Shown here piece by piece: positions 54,385-63,713 of a DNA stretch of 64,000 nt. The stretch's first letter is position 1; each line of letters opens with the position of its first letter. Made by a program: the position numbers and the translations under genes. Where the stretch lies: NCBI GenBank assembly GCA_020137815.1, contig CM035352.1:8238416-8302415 (forward strand), given 5' to 3'. Under the pieces are notes generated by a model. It made no database searches, was not told where the DNA came from, and was given only the letters and a program-made list of their open reading frames with translations. The stretch comes from Hormiphora californensis. Its lineage: Eukaryota > Ctenophora > Tentaculata > Cydippida > Pleurobrachiidae.

Positions 54385-56160
54385 CTAGCTGGCTCTATTA
54401 TACGGACTCAAAAGATACTTAAAAATATTGACTAAATGCCTCTTTCCAAGAGCACTGGGGTGGAGCATACCTCGTCCAAACAATGAACGATTAACACAGC
54501 ACCCACAGTGCTCCAAGAAATCGTCAAAGCACTCAAGCCAGCCAACACCCATTTCACCATTACTCCCGAAATAGTCATCAATGACTCCCCTCATTGTTTG
54601 GTTAAATCTGATAATACGGGGGGCTAACTCAGGACGGTCCAGTCTCGGTAGAACGCTTAGACAGTTTATTGTTGCACGCGGAAAACGGTAACTAAGTAAA
54701 TCAATGAGACCCAAATACATATGACATATATCTAAGATGCCATTAGGAGAAGCAATGTCATTGGTGCCCACTAGTAAACTGATGGAATCAATGTCCAAAT
54801 CTCGAGTCCAAGATCCGCACACTCTAATCAAGTCAGGGATAGTGGCGCCCCCCATTGCATGAACTTGAGCTTGGTGTTGGTTGAAGTTCAGCTTGAGACC
54901 CCTGACCATGGAGTCGCCGATGATGAGGTGGCGTGTGGGGTGGCGTGGCACAGCCTGAGTTCGAGAAGGGTGCAAGACAGGAAGCCCGGAAGAGACGGCC
55001 GGTGGGGTCGCAGAGGTTGGTGGAGTGGTAGAGGAGTTAGGTGGGGGACCAGAAACCAATGGAGCGATGTCTAAGACCGGTGGGGTGTTGGAGTTGAGAG
55101 GTGGTGATTGGGTTTCAGAGACCACCGGTGCGATTTCAGAGACTGGTTGGGCGGTGGAGGTGAGAGGTGGGATTGGGGGTTCAGACAATTCAGAGACCAG
55201 TTGATCATGATGTGGTACTGGGGATGGAGGTGAGGATTGTAGTGCCTCAGAGACCGGTGGGTCGGTCAGTGGTGAAGTGTGGGAGACAATAGTTATGTCT
55301 GGGAGGTAGGGAGGCGGGGAGGACATTTCAGGCTGGTTTGAGGAAACAGACTGTAAAGTAGGTACAGGAGTTTCGGGTAATGTTGGCGGAGTCGGAGCCG
55401 AGGATTGATGCGATCGGATGGGGCGAGGCGTGGAGTTAAGCGGTGAGTGATTATCCGGTACCTTGACTCTTCGGAATGACAGAGCCACCCTCTCACCTGA
55501 CTGACCTGGGTACTTTGGGCACCCATGCCAAAGTTGATCTTGGCACTCTGGCATAAACATGACCCCGTCACCATTGTACAGGGTGAGACTACCCTCAAAA
55601 CTGCTCTCTGCCCTGTATCTGCCATCTAGAAAGTCAAGGAAACGTGTTGCCCCAAGAGATATCGTAAAAATGGGGGAAGACGGGTCATTCATATCCTCCC
55701 TATCCTGGTGGAGGGGTAGATTCTCATCACCGTTCATGTAGCGTATCATAAGGCACCCATTAAAATTTGTTTTAAAGGTCCTGTTTACTCGCTGTAGGAG
55801 GGCTGACATGGGGACGGGAAAGGGGGAAGGCCTAAGAGAGATGTTGCCCCAGCCGTATGTAACCCCAGTCTCAGAATACCAGACGAACCTATTGCCTCTA
55901 GATACCCGGTGAGGAAGGTTCAGCTCACCCAATAATGACTCAGCTGAGAAAGAGTCTAGAAAACTGGAATAAAGCACTGCAAGGCCGTTTTTAATTGTCC
56001 GGGTGGGGATGGGGGGAGGGGTTTTATTTAGAGCCCTGGTAACAAGCAGTTCAAGGTCATCCCTACTCACGACCACAGAGTCTGTAGTAGATATCTCGAG
56101 CAGCGTCCTCTCAAGGTTGTCGTGCCTTATCGTTATCTCCCCAGTCATCCTCGAGCCCAT
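54385..56160 (-). CDS. LINE ORF1: AlkB-like 2-oxoglutarate/Fe(II) dioxygenase fused to SGNH esterase
   Basis: 591 residues, intact. Residues about 58-233 fit the AlkB fold: IRYMNGDENLPLHQD with iron ligands His151 and Asp153, FTISLGATRFLDF, GDGVMFMP, His212 (LWHGCPKY), and Arg224 and Arg230 in ERVALSFR, spaced exactly as the two 2-oxoglutarate/substrate arginines of AlkB. Residues 235-405 are a Pro/Ser/Thr-rich linker with repeated PVSE/PPL units. Residues 410-591 are an SGNH hydrolase: GDSM (Ser417), GG at 437-438, GTND (Asn467) and HPSALG (His567). The acidic residue usually three places before the histidine is not seen. Esterase ORF1 domains are known in CR1 elements; an AlkB partner is not one I know of. 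Function could be repair or demethylation of element RNA or DNA (inference). Confidence 0.85.
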   Translation of the reverse strand: MGSRMTGEITIRHDNLERTLLEISTTDSVVVSRDDLELLVTRALNKTPPPIPTRTIKNGLAVLYSSFLDSFSAESLLGELNLPHRVSRGNRFVWYSETGVTYGWGNISLRPSPFPVPMSALLQRVNRTFKTNFNGCLMIRYMNGDENLPLHQDREDMNDPSSPIFTISLGATRFLDFLDGRYRAESSFEGSLTLYNGDGVMFMPECQDQLWHGCPKYPGQSGERVALSFRRVKVPDNHSPLNSTPRPIRSHQSSAPTPPTLPETPVPTLQSVSSNQPEMSSPPPYLPDITIVSHTSPLTDPPVSEALQSSPPSPVPHHDQLVSELSEPPIPPLTSTAQPVSEIAPVVSETQSPPLNSNTPPVLDIAPLVSGPPPNSSTTPPTSATPPAVSSGLPVLHPSRTQAVPRHPTRHLIIGDSMVRGLKLNFNQHQAQVHAMGGATIPDLIRVCGSWTRDLDIDSISLLVGTNDIASPNGILDICHMYLGLIDLLSYRFPRATINCLSVLPRLDRPELAPRIIRFNQTMRGVIDDYFGSNGEMGVGWLECFDDFLEHCGCCVNRSLFGRGMLHPSALGKRHLVNIFKYLLSPYNRAS

Positions 56161-57206
56161 TCTATTTCATCGGGACCTAGAGGCCAAGCCTCAAATTAAT
56201 TTGTTTAAAGTAGTGTTGAAAAGTACACTCATTCATAGCCTCTCTCCCTCACAGAATCCATGGTAACTGGGACGGCAGGGAATTCAACACCAGTAGCAGA
56301 TATGTTAACCCTGAAATCATTGGTTGGCCTGACAACTACGAGCGGCTCCTTGGTAAATGATCTTATACATTCTTGCACATGTTGCAACTTTGTTGAGTTA
56401 CCCTACAAATCATACTCGGTTTTGAATTTTGTCGCACAAAACTTCGATAAGTCAAACCATAAATTGAATGAATCTTCAAAACTCAGTACGACAATTACAA
56501 CCATAAATTTCATGGTACCTGAACAAAACAGGCTATGTGCATGTGGCTGAAGTAACAAAGACCAATAACCTCGCCCCCACTAATCCACTAGCTCTTTGTC
56601 CCCTAAAATCTAAATCCCATGATATTTCAGTGGAGGGTAAGGTGGACATCGTACTAAATGGACATGTTCACCACTATGAGGTGACCTACCCAGTTCTCAA
56701 CTCTACTGTAATTGGAAAAAGGTACTTTATTTTAGCAGCTGACTATACCGTAACTCGTATAAACGGTATTGAGTCTAGAAACATTGACCAATAGTACGGT
56801 ATTAGAAGTAGGAAGCTCTATACTGTCAGGACAATGCTCTGACAGGCGCTATATACCTATAACTCCACCAAATCTGTTTCACAGGTCGAACAACTCCGTA
56901 TCTGGTGGACCAGTCCACATAACTTGCGGGCAGGCTGGGAAAAGCCTATACAGGTAAACGAATATAGCAACAGCTCATTCTATAAATAGCATTTTCAGTC
57001 TGTACCTACCAGTACCTATGTAGAATTCAGAAAATAAAACTACCAAGACCTCATCATTTCTCTGTTTTTATAGGATCAAACATGGGGAAAATTCCTACTC
57101 TGAGCCACCTCCATCGTGGAGCATGGTCCGAGACAACGAGCACTGGGGCCACTGTGAATTGCACTTCAACTCAGATCGAACTACAGTCCAGGTTTGTTGA
57201 GTGCAG

Positions 57207-57340
57207 GTCGGTTTGTTTGTTTGTTTGTTGTTATTTGTTTGCTTGTTTGTTTGTTTGTTTGTTTGTTTGTTTGTTTGTTTGTTTGTTTGTTTGTTTGTTT
57301 GTTTGTTTGTTTGTTTGTTTGTTTGTTTGTTTGTTTGTGT
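57207..57340. repeat. (TTTG)n tetranucleotide microsatellite
   Basis: About 30 TTTG units directly after a phosphatase E donor site (exon end 57191). The Cys-Leu-Phe-Val and Lys-Gln-Thr-Asn frames are artefacts. Confidence 0.95.
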
Positions 57341-57520
57341 TTTGTTTTTTGTTTTTGGTGCCATTGCCACCTATTCTCCTTTGTGGGATCGATCTCAGTC
57401 GATCTCGCACAGGTGTCCAAGGTTTGTTTGTTGGCCAGCTCTCATTGATTTAATCAAATCCTATGCAGCTCTAAAGGCCCTCATATTGATTTCAAATCCT
57501 ATAGGAGAGAGGCTCTCTTC

Positions 57521-58022
57521 TAAGGGCCTTTCTTAACGAGACAAAAACTACAATTGCACCCTGCAATTGCAGAAAGATGTTTGCACCCTGTAGGGGTGTA
57601 ACAGGAGGACCTATTACACCCTGCAATTGCACCCTACAATTGCACCCTACAACTCTCGTTAAGAAAGAAAGTTGTAGGGTGCAATTGCACCCTTTACACG
57701 TGACCCAGTCACGTGCGCAATGAACGTGGGAAGTTGAGGGGTAGTGAAACATGAAACCCGGTTTACGGGGCATTGTTTATCATCACCTATTGGCATTGAT
57801 ACACACAGCATTACCACATCAACATGGCACGTGACTGGGTCACGTGTGAAGCATGCAATTGCACCCTGTAAACTTCTTTCTTAACGAAGGTTTGCAGGGT
57901 GCAATTGCAGGGTGCAATTGCAGGGTGCAAACTCTCGTTAAGAAAGAAGTTTGTAGGGTGCAATTGTAGGGTGCAATTGTAGGGTGCAATTGCAGGGTGC
58001 AGCTCGTTAAGAAAGGCCCTAA
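57521..58022. mobile_element. 502-bp TIR element with repeated GGGTGCAATTGCA words
   Basis: Left end TAAGGGCCTTTCTTAACGAG and its exact reverse complement at the right end. CTTC precedes and follows, a possible 4-bp target duplication. Inside, TGCAATTGCA-containing words occur a dozen times, TTCTTAACGA recurs with its reverse complement, and an inner inverted repeat carries CACGTGACCCAGTCACGTG. No coding frame. It lies in the last phosphatase E intron. Confidence 0.82.
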
Positions 58023-58206
58023 CTTCTTGATTCCAAATATCCGGTCCTATATAATGATTATCTCTCCTTTTCAGCACCGGATGTACCGGATGGGAGAGAG
58101 AGAGCCAACCCAGACGGTAACTATCGAGAGATCCAAGAACTCAGTCAATGGAGCAGCTACTCTTCAACTCTCTATATTCTGGATAACTGCTTTACTGCTT
58201 TACTAG

Positions 58207-58800
58207 TTACCTACTTATTGTCTGGTGGCGCCAGACCCCTATTGAATTCTCAGACAGCCTACTTAGAGTGAGTCAAAATCACCAAGAGATTGAGCAATAA
58301 TGGGACTGAATGTATATTGGACTGAGCGACGGGACTGAGTTGTTTTTGCATGAGAGACAAATGAGAGAGAGAGAGATAGAGACAAATGAGAGAGATAGAG
58401 AGAGAAAGAGAGAGAGAGAGGCCATAAGTTCCACATGCTGGTAATCTATTGTCCCAGACTCTGAGTCAGTAACGTCTTTTTTTACTTCATATTTACTCTC
58501 CTACCGTCCCCTGGTTCCCCTTGTTTTGCTCAAACCCACACGGAGAGAAAGAGAGGATGGAGCAAAGCAAAGTTCCACGTGTTATCTATTGTCTCAGAGG
58601 TCACTTCTGGAATTGGAGCTACCAGTTGATATCGGAGGCCCACTGCATCCTCTTTATTTTACTACTCACTCAGATTAAAATAAAGACTGGTTTTGTGTGA
58701 GCGTGGAACGGTACTGAAATAATGGTTTTGTTTAGAATGGAATGGTGTTGTTTACCATCTGCTACCAGTACCACGGGCCACGCCCCATTGTTCCTAGTTA
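58207..58800. other. Spacer upstream of the small secreted peptide gene
   Basis: GA-rich segment at 58365-58420 and a repeated CTATTGTCCCAGA/CTATTGTCTCAGA motif (58447, 58587). No gene seen. Confidence 0.45.
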
Positions 58801-58808
58801 CTATAAAA
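58801..58808 (+). promoter_or_regulatory. Probable TATA box
   Basis: CTATAAAA lies 48 bp before the ATG of the short secreted-protein gene, leaving room for a start site about 30 bp downstream and a very short leader. Confidence 0.5.
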
Positions 58809-58848
58809 CCACCACCCATACCTCTTCCACCTCATTCCCTGCTAAACG

Positions 58849-59103
58849 ATGATTCGAACTCTCATCCTACTCGCCTTCCTCGTGGCCATTATCTACGCCT
58901 CCCCGTTCGGTACCAGCTGGCCCTACACCTGGACGCCCAAACCATCATCTGGACACACTGTATGGACAGATAAAACCCCCGAACCTTCCACTGTATGGGA
59001 AGATACAACCCCGCCAGTGACCTCCAGCTCCACCCCGGAAGGAGCTGAAACAACTGATCATACAACTCATATCGACTACTTTACATCTACCTGGATGTGG
59101 TAG
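58849..59103 (+). CDS. Small secreted Thr/Ser/Pro-rich protein
   Basis: 84 residues in one exon. The first 18 (MIRTLILLAFLVAIIYAS) are a good signal peptide, with cleavage probably after YAS. The mature part is rich in Thr, Ser, Pro and Trp with repeats of the type TVWTDKTPEPSTVWEDTTPP, and ends HIDYFTSTWMW. No cysteine is present, so it is not a disulfide-rich peptide. The Thr/Ser content suggests O-glycosylation. An AT-rich 3' flank follows the TAG. I recognise no family; a TATA box 48 bp upstream supports a real gene. Confidence 0.55.
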   Translation: MIRTLILLAFLVAIIYASPFGTSWPYTWTPKPSSGHTVWTDKTPEPSTVWEDTTPPVTSSSTPEGAETTDHTTHIDYFTSTWMW

Positions 59104-60116
59104 AACGGAGTGGATCCCCCCGGCTATTGGATATTTGAGGAGACAGCCGAGTTTTAGTGAGATCATTTTAGTTTTAGTTTACTGAAACTTGACATTGATA
59201 AACAATTATCTATTCCACACCTAATTATTTTATGACTTTAAAACCTCTGACTTTTGCGTGTCTTCCCCACACTAACATTTGTCCCTGTATTACACGCCAT
59301 GTCTGTGTCACGGTTTGAAAGATGTTAAACTCTGCAGCGGGCAGCCACATGATTGACCCCCTGTCTGGCCACAGTGCGTTCCGGCCCAGGTGGCTGGTGG
59401 GGTCTGCGGCGCCAGACAGATTGACCCGGTAGTTAGTTGTCACACACTGACTGTACATCGCGCCTCACGTAGCCGCACCGGGCCGAAGGCCCGGTGCGAA
59501 GAGGAGGGTCTCATATGAGACAAGTAGTTAGGCCAGGGCCGGAATACTGCAAGTACAGGTACCCAATCACTGGTACTCTACCTAATCATTCTGGTTGTTA
59601 CATGTCTGGCTACGCCGCCCCGAACTGAACGAATCAAGACTTGCCATGCTACGCAGTCTGTTCGTTCGGGCTCGCGTAGGCTCACACTGGGCCGAGGGCC
59701 CGGTGTGAGAGCCGACAGACTGGGAAAATATCAAATCAAGACGGGCTCTATAATCGCCGCCACTCGCCAGTCAGGTATTGTCACAACAACAATAATGGTT
59801 CAATTTACATAGTTGGAACGCGCGAAACTGATTTTATGACGACCATGGCGCGACATGTGTGATAACATTGAGCGCGTTCCGCTCATTTCCCGAATCTGGT
59901 TCGCGCGAGTTTCTTCACCAATGTGTTATCGCGCGTTACGTTTATCATCCGTGAAGTGCAGTTGCCAGGCTAAAATAGCACAGTGTGTATGAAGCAGAGA
60001 GGAGGCGTAGTTTAACAACGGTAAAAATACAATTGCTTACTAAAACAAATTTATAAGATAAACACACAACCCAATCGGACACAATTAGCGTTACACGGTT
60101 TTTTTCACCTCAAATT
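59104..60116. other. Spacer with strong GC hairpins
   Basis: Two perfect stem-loops: CGCACCGGGCC-GAA-GGCCCGGTGCG (59473-59498) and CTCACACTGGGCC-GAG-GGCCCGGTGTGAG (59679-59708). A GTCTGCGGCGCCAGAC word is at about 59402. From 59810 the sequence is CpG-rich (GCGCGAAAC, GCGCGTTACG). No coding exon seen. Confidence 0.55.
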
Positions 60117-61255
60117 TCACACATAAAACAGTCTGTGGACGAGTTCCCAGAAGAATTTGGGCAGGCACTGAATTCCTCCTTCCTCTGAATGAGGGAGAAG
60201 TGGAACTCTGCAGTTTAGTATGTATAAATCTGTAATAAAGTCTGCTAGCACACTGGCTATAACCATCCCATCTTTTGCATAGTTTTTCCTCATCTGAAGG
60301 GGCATCTCCATCTGTATCGCATCAATACACCCTCCCCTCTGACTGCCCCATCTCTGCACAGTGTATCCCCCATGAAAGTAATTACCGGGTGGACACCTAT
60401 GAGTGGGACTAGGTACAGCCGCATATCCCTCTTTCGAGAGTCGTGCCCCTAAACTCTGTGGACCCCTCAAAATGTTCTCAAAACTATGTTTACTGTGCTG
60501 AACTGCACTTCGAATTGTGGAATCATGGGACAACGGAAATGTATTTAGGTGGTCCACAGTTAACCTGTACCCCAACTCAATTAATTTCTCAGGGTGGCTC
60601 TGGCCATGAATATCAAATAGTATACCCCTACCCGCAACCCGGGACACGTGGGCCCTGGCCTTGCCAATAAACCGATGATAATCGTGCCAGGCCTGTTCGG
60701 CGTGCGGGTTGTGTTGAGCGGCTACCTCTAACGGTCGGTTAACATCCACCTTCCTTCTGTTCAGGTGACATAGAACAAGGTGGGGCCGCTCTCCGAGAAG
60801 AACTGATAGCTCATCACGGAGTGTTACTGCCATTTCGAGGGTGAAGGCATCACGTACTAGGGTAACGGAATTGGAGGGTGAGAGGGATGGACAGGTATCG
60901 ACTCCACAGCAATTCTTACGTCTGTCTCTTATGTAATCAGGTCTGAGATTTCCTGGCGGGGAGAGAGAAACCTGTTTTAGAGGGACCCGGATTTGTAATT
61001 TGATTATGCACGAAATGATCCCCGAAGAATGGGGGCATGAGAAAAAATATTCGTATTTCTAATTTTCTAAAACACAAGATAGCACGAGAGAGCTGATTTT
61101 GGTGATTGGCCCTTACCTCCGTGGGGAGCTGCTATAATAATCCTTGATTCGTTGGAACCCGGGTAGTAATCTGTGAATCCTCTGTACCCAGATTGGTGGG
61201 GTTCATTCTGGAGGTTTCTTATCAATCGTAAAGTCGCTTGTACACTCTCTTTCAT
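60117..61255 (-). CDS. N-formylglutamate amidohydrolase-like protein
   Basis: Two minus-strand exons, 61117-61255 and 60117-60952, join in phase to about 324 residues. Start: MKESVQATLRLIRNLQ at 61255, with no signal peptide. Motifs: IIIAAPHGG at the exon junction (PHGGNLRPDYIRDRR), CHLNRRKVDVNRP, GILFDIHGQSHPE with the metal-type histidine, LGYRL, and GNYFHGGYTVQRWG near the end. These match the N-formylglutamate amidohydrolase/HutG family (Zn hydrolases that split an N-formyl or acyl group from amino acids). The substrate in animals is uncertain. Both exons are open and splice sites fit (GGAG/GTAAGG and CCGCCAG/GAAAT). Confidence 0.75.
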
Positions 61256-61475
61256 TTCATATCACTGTCTGCAGTTGGAGATCATGGGTTATTTGTTGGA
61301 TAATACAACACAGATCCTAGGAGAGATTTTCAGAGCTGGTGGAGAGATGCACAAGTAGGAAATGCCGTCAGAGCATTGGCAGCTGACAAAGGAAACGTCT
61401 AACAAGCATACGGTATGGAAAAGAACAAGCCGCCTGTTGTGATAGGTTCGAGAATGTTAAATGGAGAGGGGGGAG

Positions 61476-61569
<94 letters not shown>

Positions 61570-61900
61570 CAGAGAGAGATAGAGAGAGAGAGACAGAGAG
61601 ACAGGGAGAGATATGCGAATAATGATGCCTCCCACTCATATACAAGCTGATGCCACTTGGCAAATATGTGATGAAAGATATGGAGATAACTGGAGAGAGA
61701 GAAATGAAATGTTAGGAACTTTGTCCCGACCAAGACCGGAATAACTAGTTCATGAGCTGATGATCAAATGTGAGATAAATATAAGAGAACCAGGACCAGT
61801 GCACACAGCATTCGAGCAAATCAAGTACAAATAAAATAATCTACTAGTCACTATGGCTGCAGGTGCAGTGTTGTGTGAGAGACACAGACAGAGAGAGATG

Positions 61901-61982
<82 letters not shown>

Positions 61983-62438
61983 CCACCCAAGGTGGTGGCG
62001 GTGCACTGGTGATATCAGATTGCATGAAAAGTAATTCAAACAAATATAGCGCGAGAACATTCTCTCCCTCTTCATCTATTTCCATTCTATTTCTGGCTCC
62101 CTCTTTCCATCTCTCCCTCTCTCGTTCTCTCTTCTCTCTCTATCTCCCTCGACAGTCGGCAATTCTCTCTCTCTCCCGTTCCTACATCTCAAGATCTCCT
62201 GGCATCAATTGCATGAATGACCAGGCCTGTGTCAAGCTAATCCCCTAGCAGCTGTATAATTGCTATCAGTGGTCGCTAAAGAATACAGCTCACATGCAAA
62301 CCGAGTGTGTGAATGTGGAGAGGAGATATAAACGGAGAAAGTAGTCAGCCACGACGTTTTATAACACAATATCGAACCGTATTCATACAGTTATAACCAT
62401 GCGAGACGGAATATGCTGCTGAGCTCTGCAGAGAGAAC
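61256..62438. other. Spacer with two long (GA)n tracts
   Basis: (GA)n at about 61477-61566 and 61903-61980. A GTCAGAGCATTGGCAGCTGAC word at 61368 belongs to the dispersed short repeat family. Frames through the tracts are artefacts. Confidence 0.6.
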
Positions 62439-63318
62439 TACCGTGTGGGGCAATAAAAATGCCCCCCCAAGTCTACCATAGTTCCAGATATGGTGGAGCG
62501 CTAAAATTTGGTTCAGTAACTCTATGAGACAAATAAATAACTTGACCAAAATTTCAGACCTCTAGCTCAAAATTTATTTTTTTGATCGGAATGAACATTG
62601 TCATTCATTCCAGGAAAAAATATTTTCCGGTTCAAAATTTAACCAATTATGTTTGGCTATCGATTAGCTTTCCAATGTGACCAAGATCAGCTAAATTGGA
62701 CAACCACAAGAGACACAGTGTCATGTTTCTTAAAGTTAGTCAGGTCATGTGATCTTCACTGAATCGTTGATCGTATTCAGTATTACGAATTGGTATAAGT
62801 GGTAGAGAATCACGTATCACATCTGCTAATGAGGGATGAAGATGCTGATTGGTCATGAGATCTGTAGCTCTTTGATAAATGTCCTCTTTCCTCGAATCAC
62901 ATCACCCTGTATTGGTACACATACCCAATTAGCGACCATGATACGAGATTCCTTTGCCCCTTGGCCCGATTAGCAATCCGGGAAACTCAACGATTCGGTG
63001 AAGATCACATGACCTGACTAACTTAAAGCAACATGACACTGTGTCTCTTGTGTTTGTCCAATTTAGCTGATCTTGGTCCCATTGGAAAGCAAATCGATAG
63101 CCAAACATAATTAGTTAAATTTTGGACCGGAAAATATTTTTTCCTGGAATGAATGACAATGTTCATTCCGATCAAAAAAATGAATTTTGAGCTAGAGGTC
63201 TGAAATTTTGGTCAAGTTATTTATTTGTCTCATAGAGTTACTGTACCAAATTTTAGCGCTCCACCATATCTGGAACTATGGTAGACTTGGGGGGGCATTT
63301 TTATTGCCCCACACGGTA
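62439..63318. mobile_element. 880-bp foldback element with TA termini
   Basis: Arms of more than 300 bp: TACCGTGTGGGGCAATAAAA at the left and its reverse complement at the right end. TA lies at both outer ends, as expected for a Tc1/mariner-type TA target. Arms differ by scattered substitutions. The first 30 bases themselves contain GGGGCAATAAAAATGCCCC, a small hairpin. The centre (62770-62990) is not repeated and has no transposase frame. Confidence 0.85.
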
Positions 63319-63476
63319 TAAACATTCAACACACCTCCGATCCAATGGGACATTTTATCATGCGACGTCCTGTAGTATTCCTGTATTTCATCCTGGCTGA
63401 GCCAGTTTATCCACTTGAGAGCGGAGGAGGGAGTTATAGGGCCTTCTTGGCAGTGGAAACAGCTCATTTGAACCAT
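63319..63476 (-). CDS. Possible coding exon of an unidentified gene
   Basis: A minus-strand frame from the ATG at 63476 reads MVQMSCFHCQEGPITPSSAL then KWINWLSQDEIQEYYRTSHD and KMSHWIGG, with balanced composition and a CFHC pair, before GTGTGTTG, which could be a donor. The foldback element would lie in the following intron. I cannot name a family, and this may be chance. Confidence 0.25.
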
Positions 63477-63480
63477 CGTG

Positions 63481-63587
63481 AGACATGAGTTTTTCTTTTC
63501 TCTTTCGCCTTAAATAAACAACATCGCTTCGCCATACGCCTATCAAAACTAAAGATGGGGAAGAGAAAAATAGAGAGAGGGGAGAGA

Positions 63588-63631
<44 letters not shown>

Positions 63632-63681
63632 AAGAGAGGAGAGAGAGAGCGAGAAGACTATCGAGCGCTACGATCTGCTCT

Positions 63682-63713
<32 letters not shown>

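Larger units (their letters stand above)
50745..56224 (-). mobile_element. Full-length CR1/L2-group LINE retrotransposon with two intact ORFs
   Basis: Minus-strand element: ORF1 (56160-54385), a short intergenic gap of 92 bp, ORF2 (54292-50915), a 3' untranslated stretch of about 170 nt and a probable (CT)n tail at 50736-50637. CR1-type LINEs often end in microsatellites rather than poly-A. No frame break in either ORF suggests a recent insertion. The 5' boundary is uncertain; 56188-56224 matches part of the palindrome at 34456-34740. It sits within the phosphatase cluster, immediately upstream of the headless unit E. The ends given are estimates. Confidence 0.8.
56255..58206 (+). pseudogene. 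Purple acid phosphatase E, 3' fragment beside the LINE
   Basis: Exons: 56255-56352 (IHGNWDGREFNTSSRYVNPE), 56631-56721 (VDIVLNGHVHHYEVTYPVLN), 56885-56954 (SGGPVHITCGQAGKSLYR), 57074-57191 and 58075-58206. Each reads openly. The last metal block GHVHHYE is present, and the C-terminus (GAATLQLSIFWITALLLY) is hydrophobic as in the other units. Unlike A, C and D, the equivalent of exon 8 is split into three exons, so E is an older lineage, not a recent copy. Its first seven exons are missing; the LINE occupies that side. It is therefore probably non-functional, unless the 5' exons lie beyond the LINE in a form I failed to see. Confidence 0.72.

Noticed and set aside
57095-57420. Gln-Thr-Asn-Lys prion-like frames
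   Set aside because: Translations of the (TTTG)n repeat within an intron.
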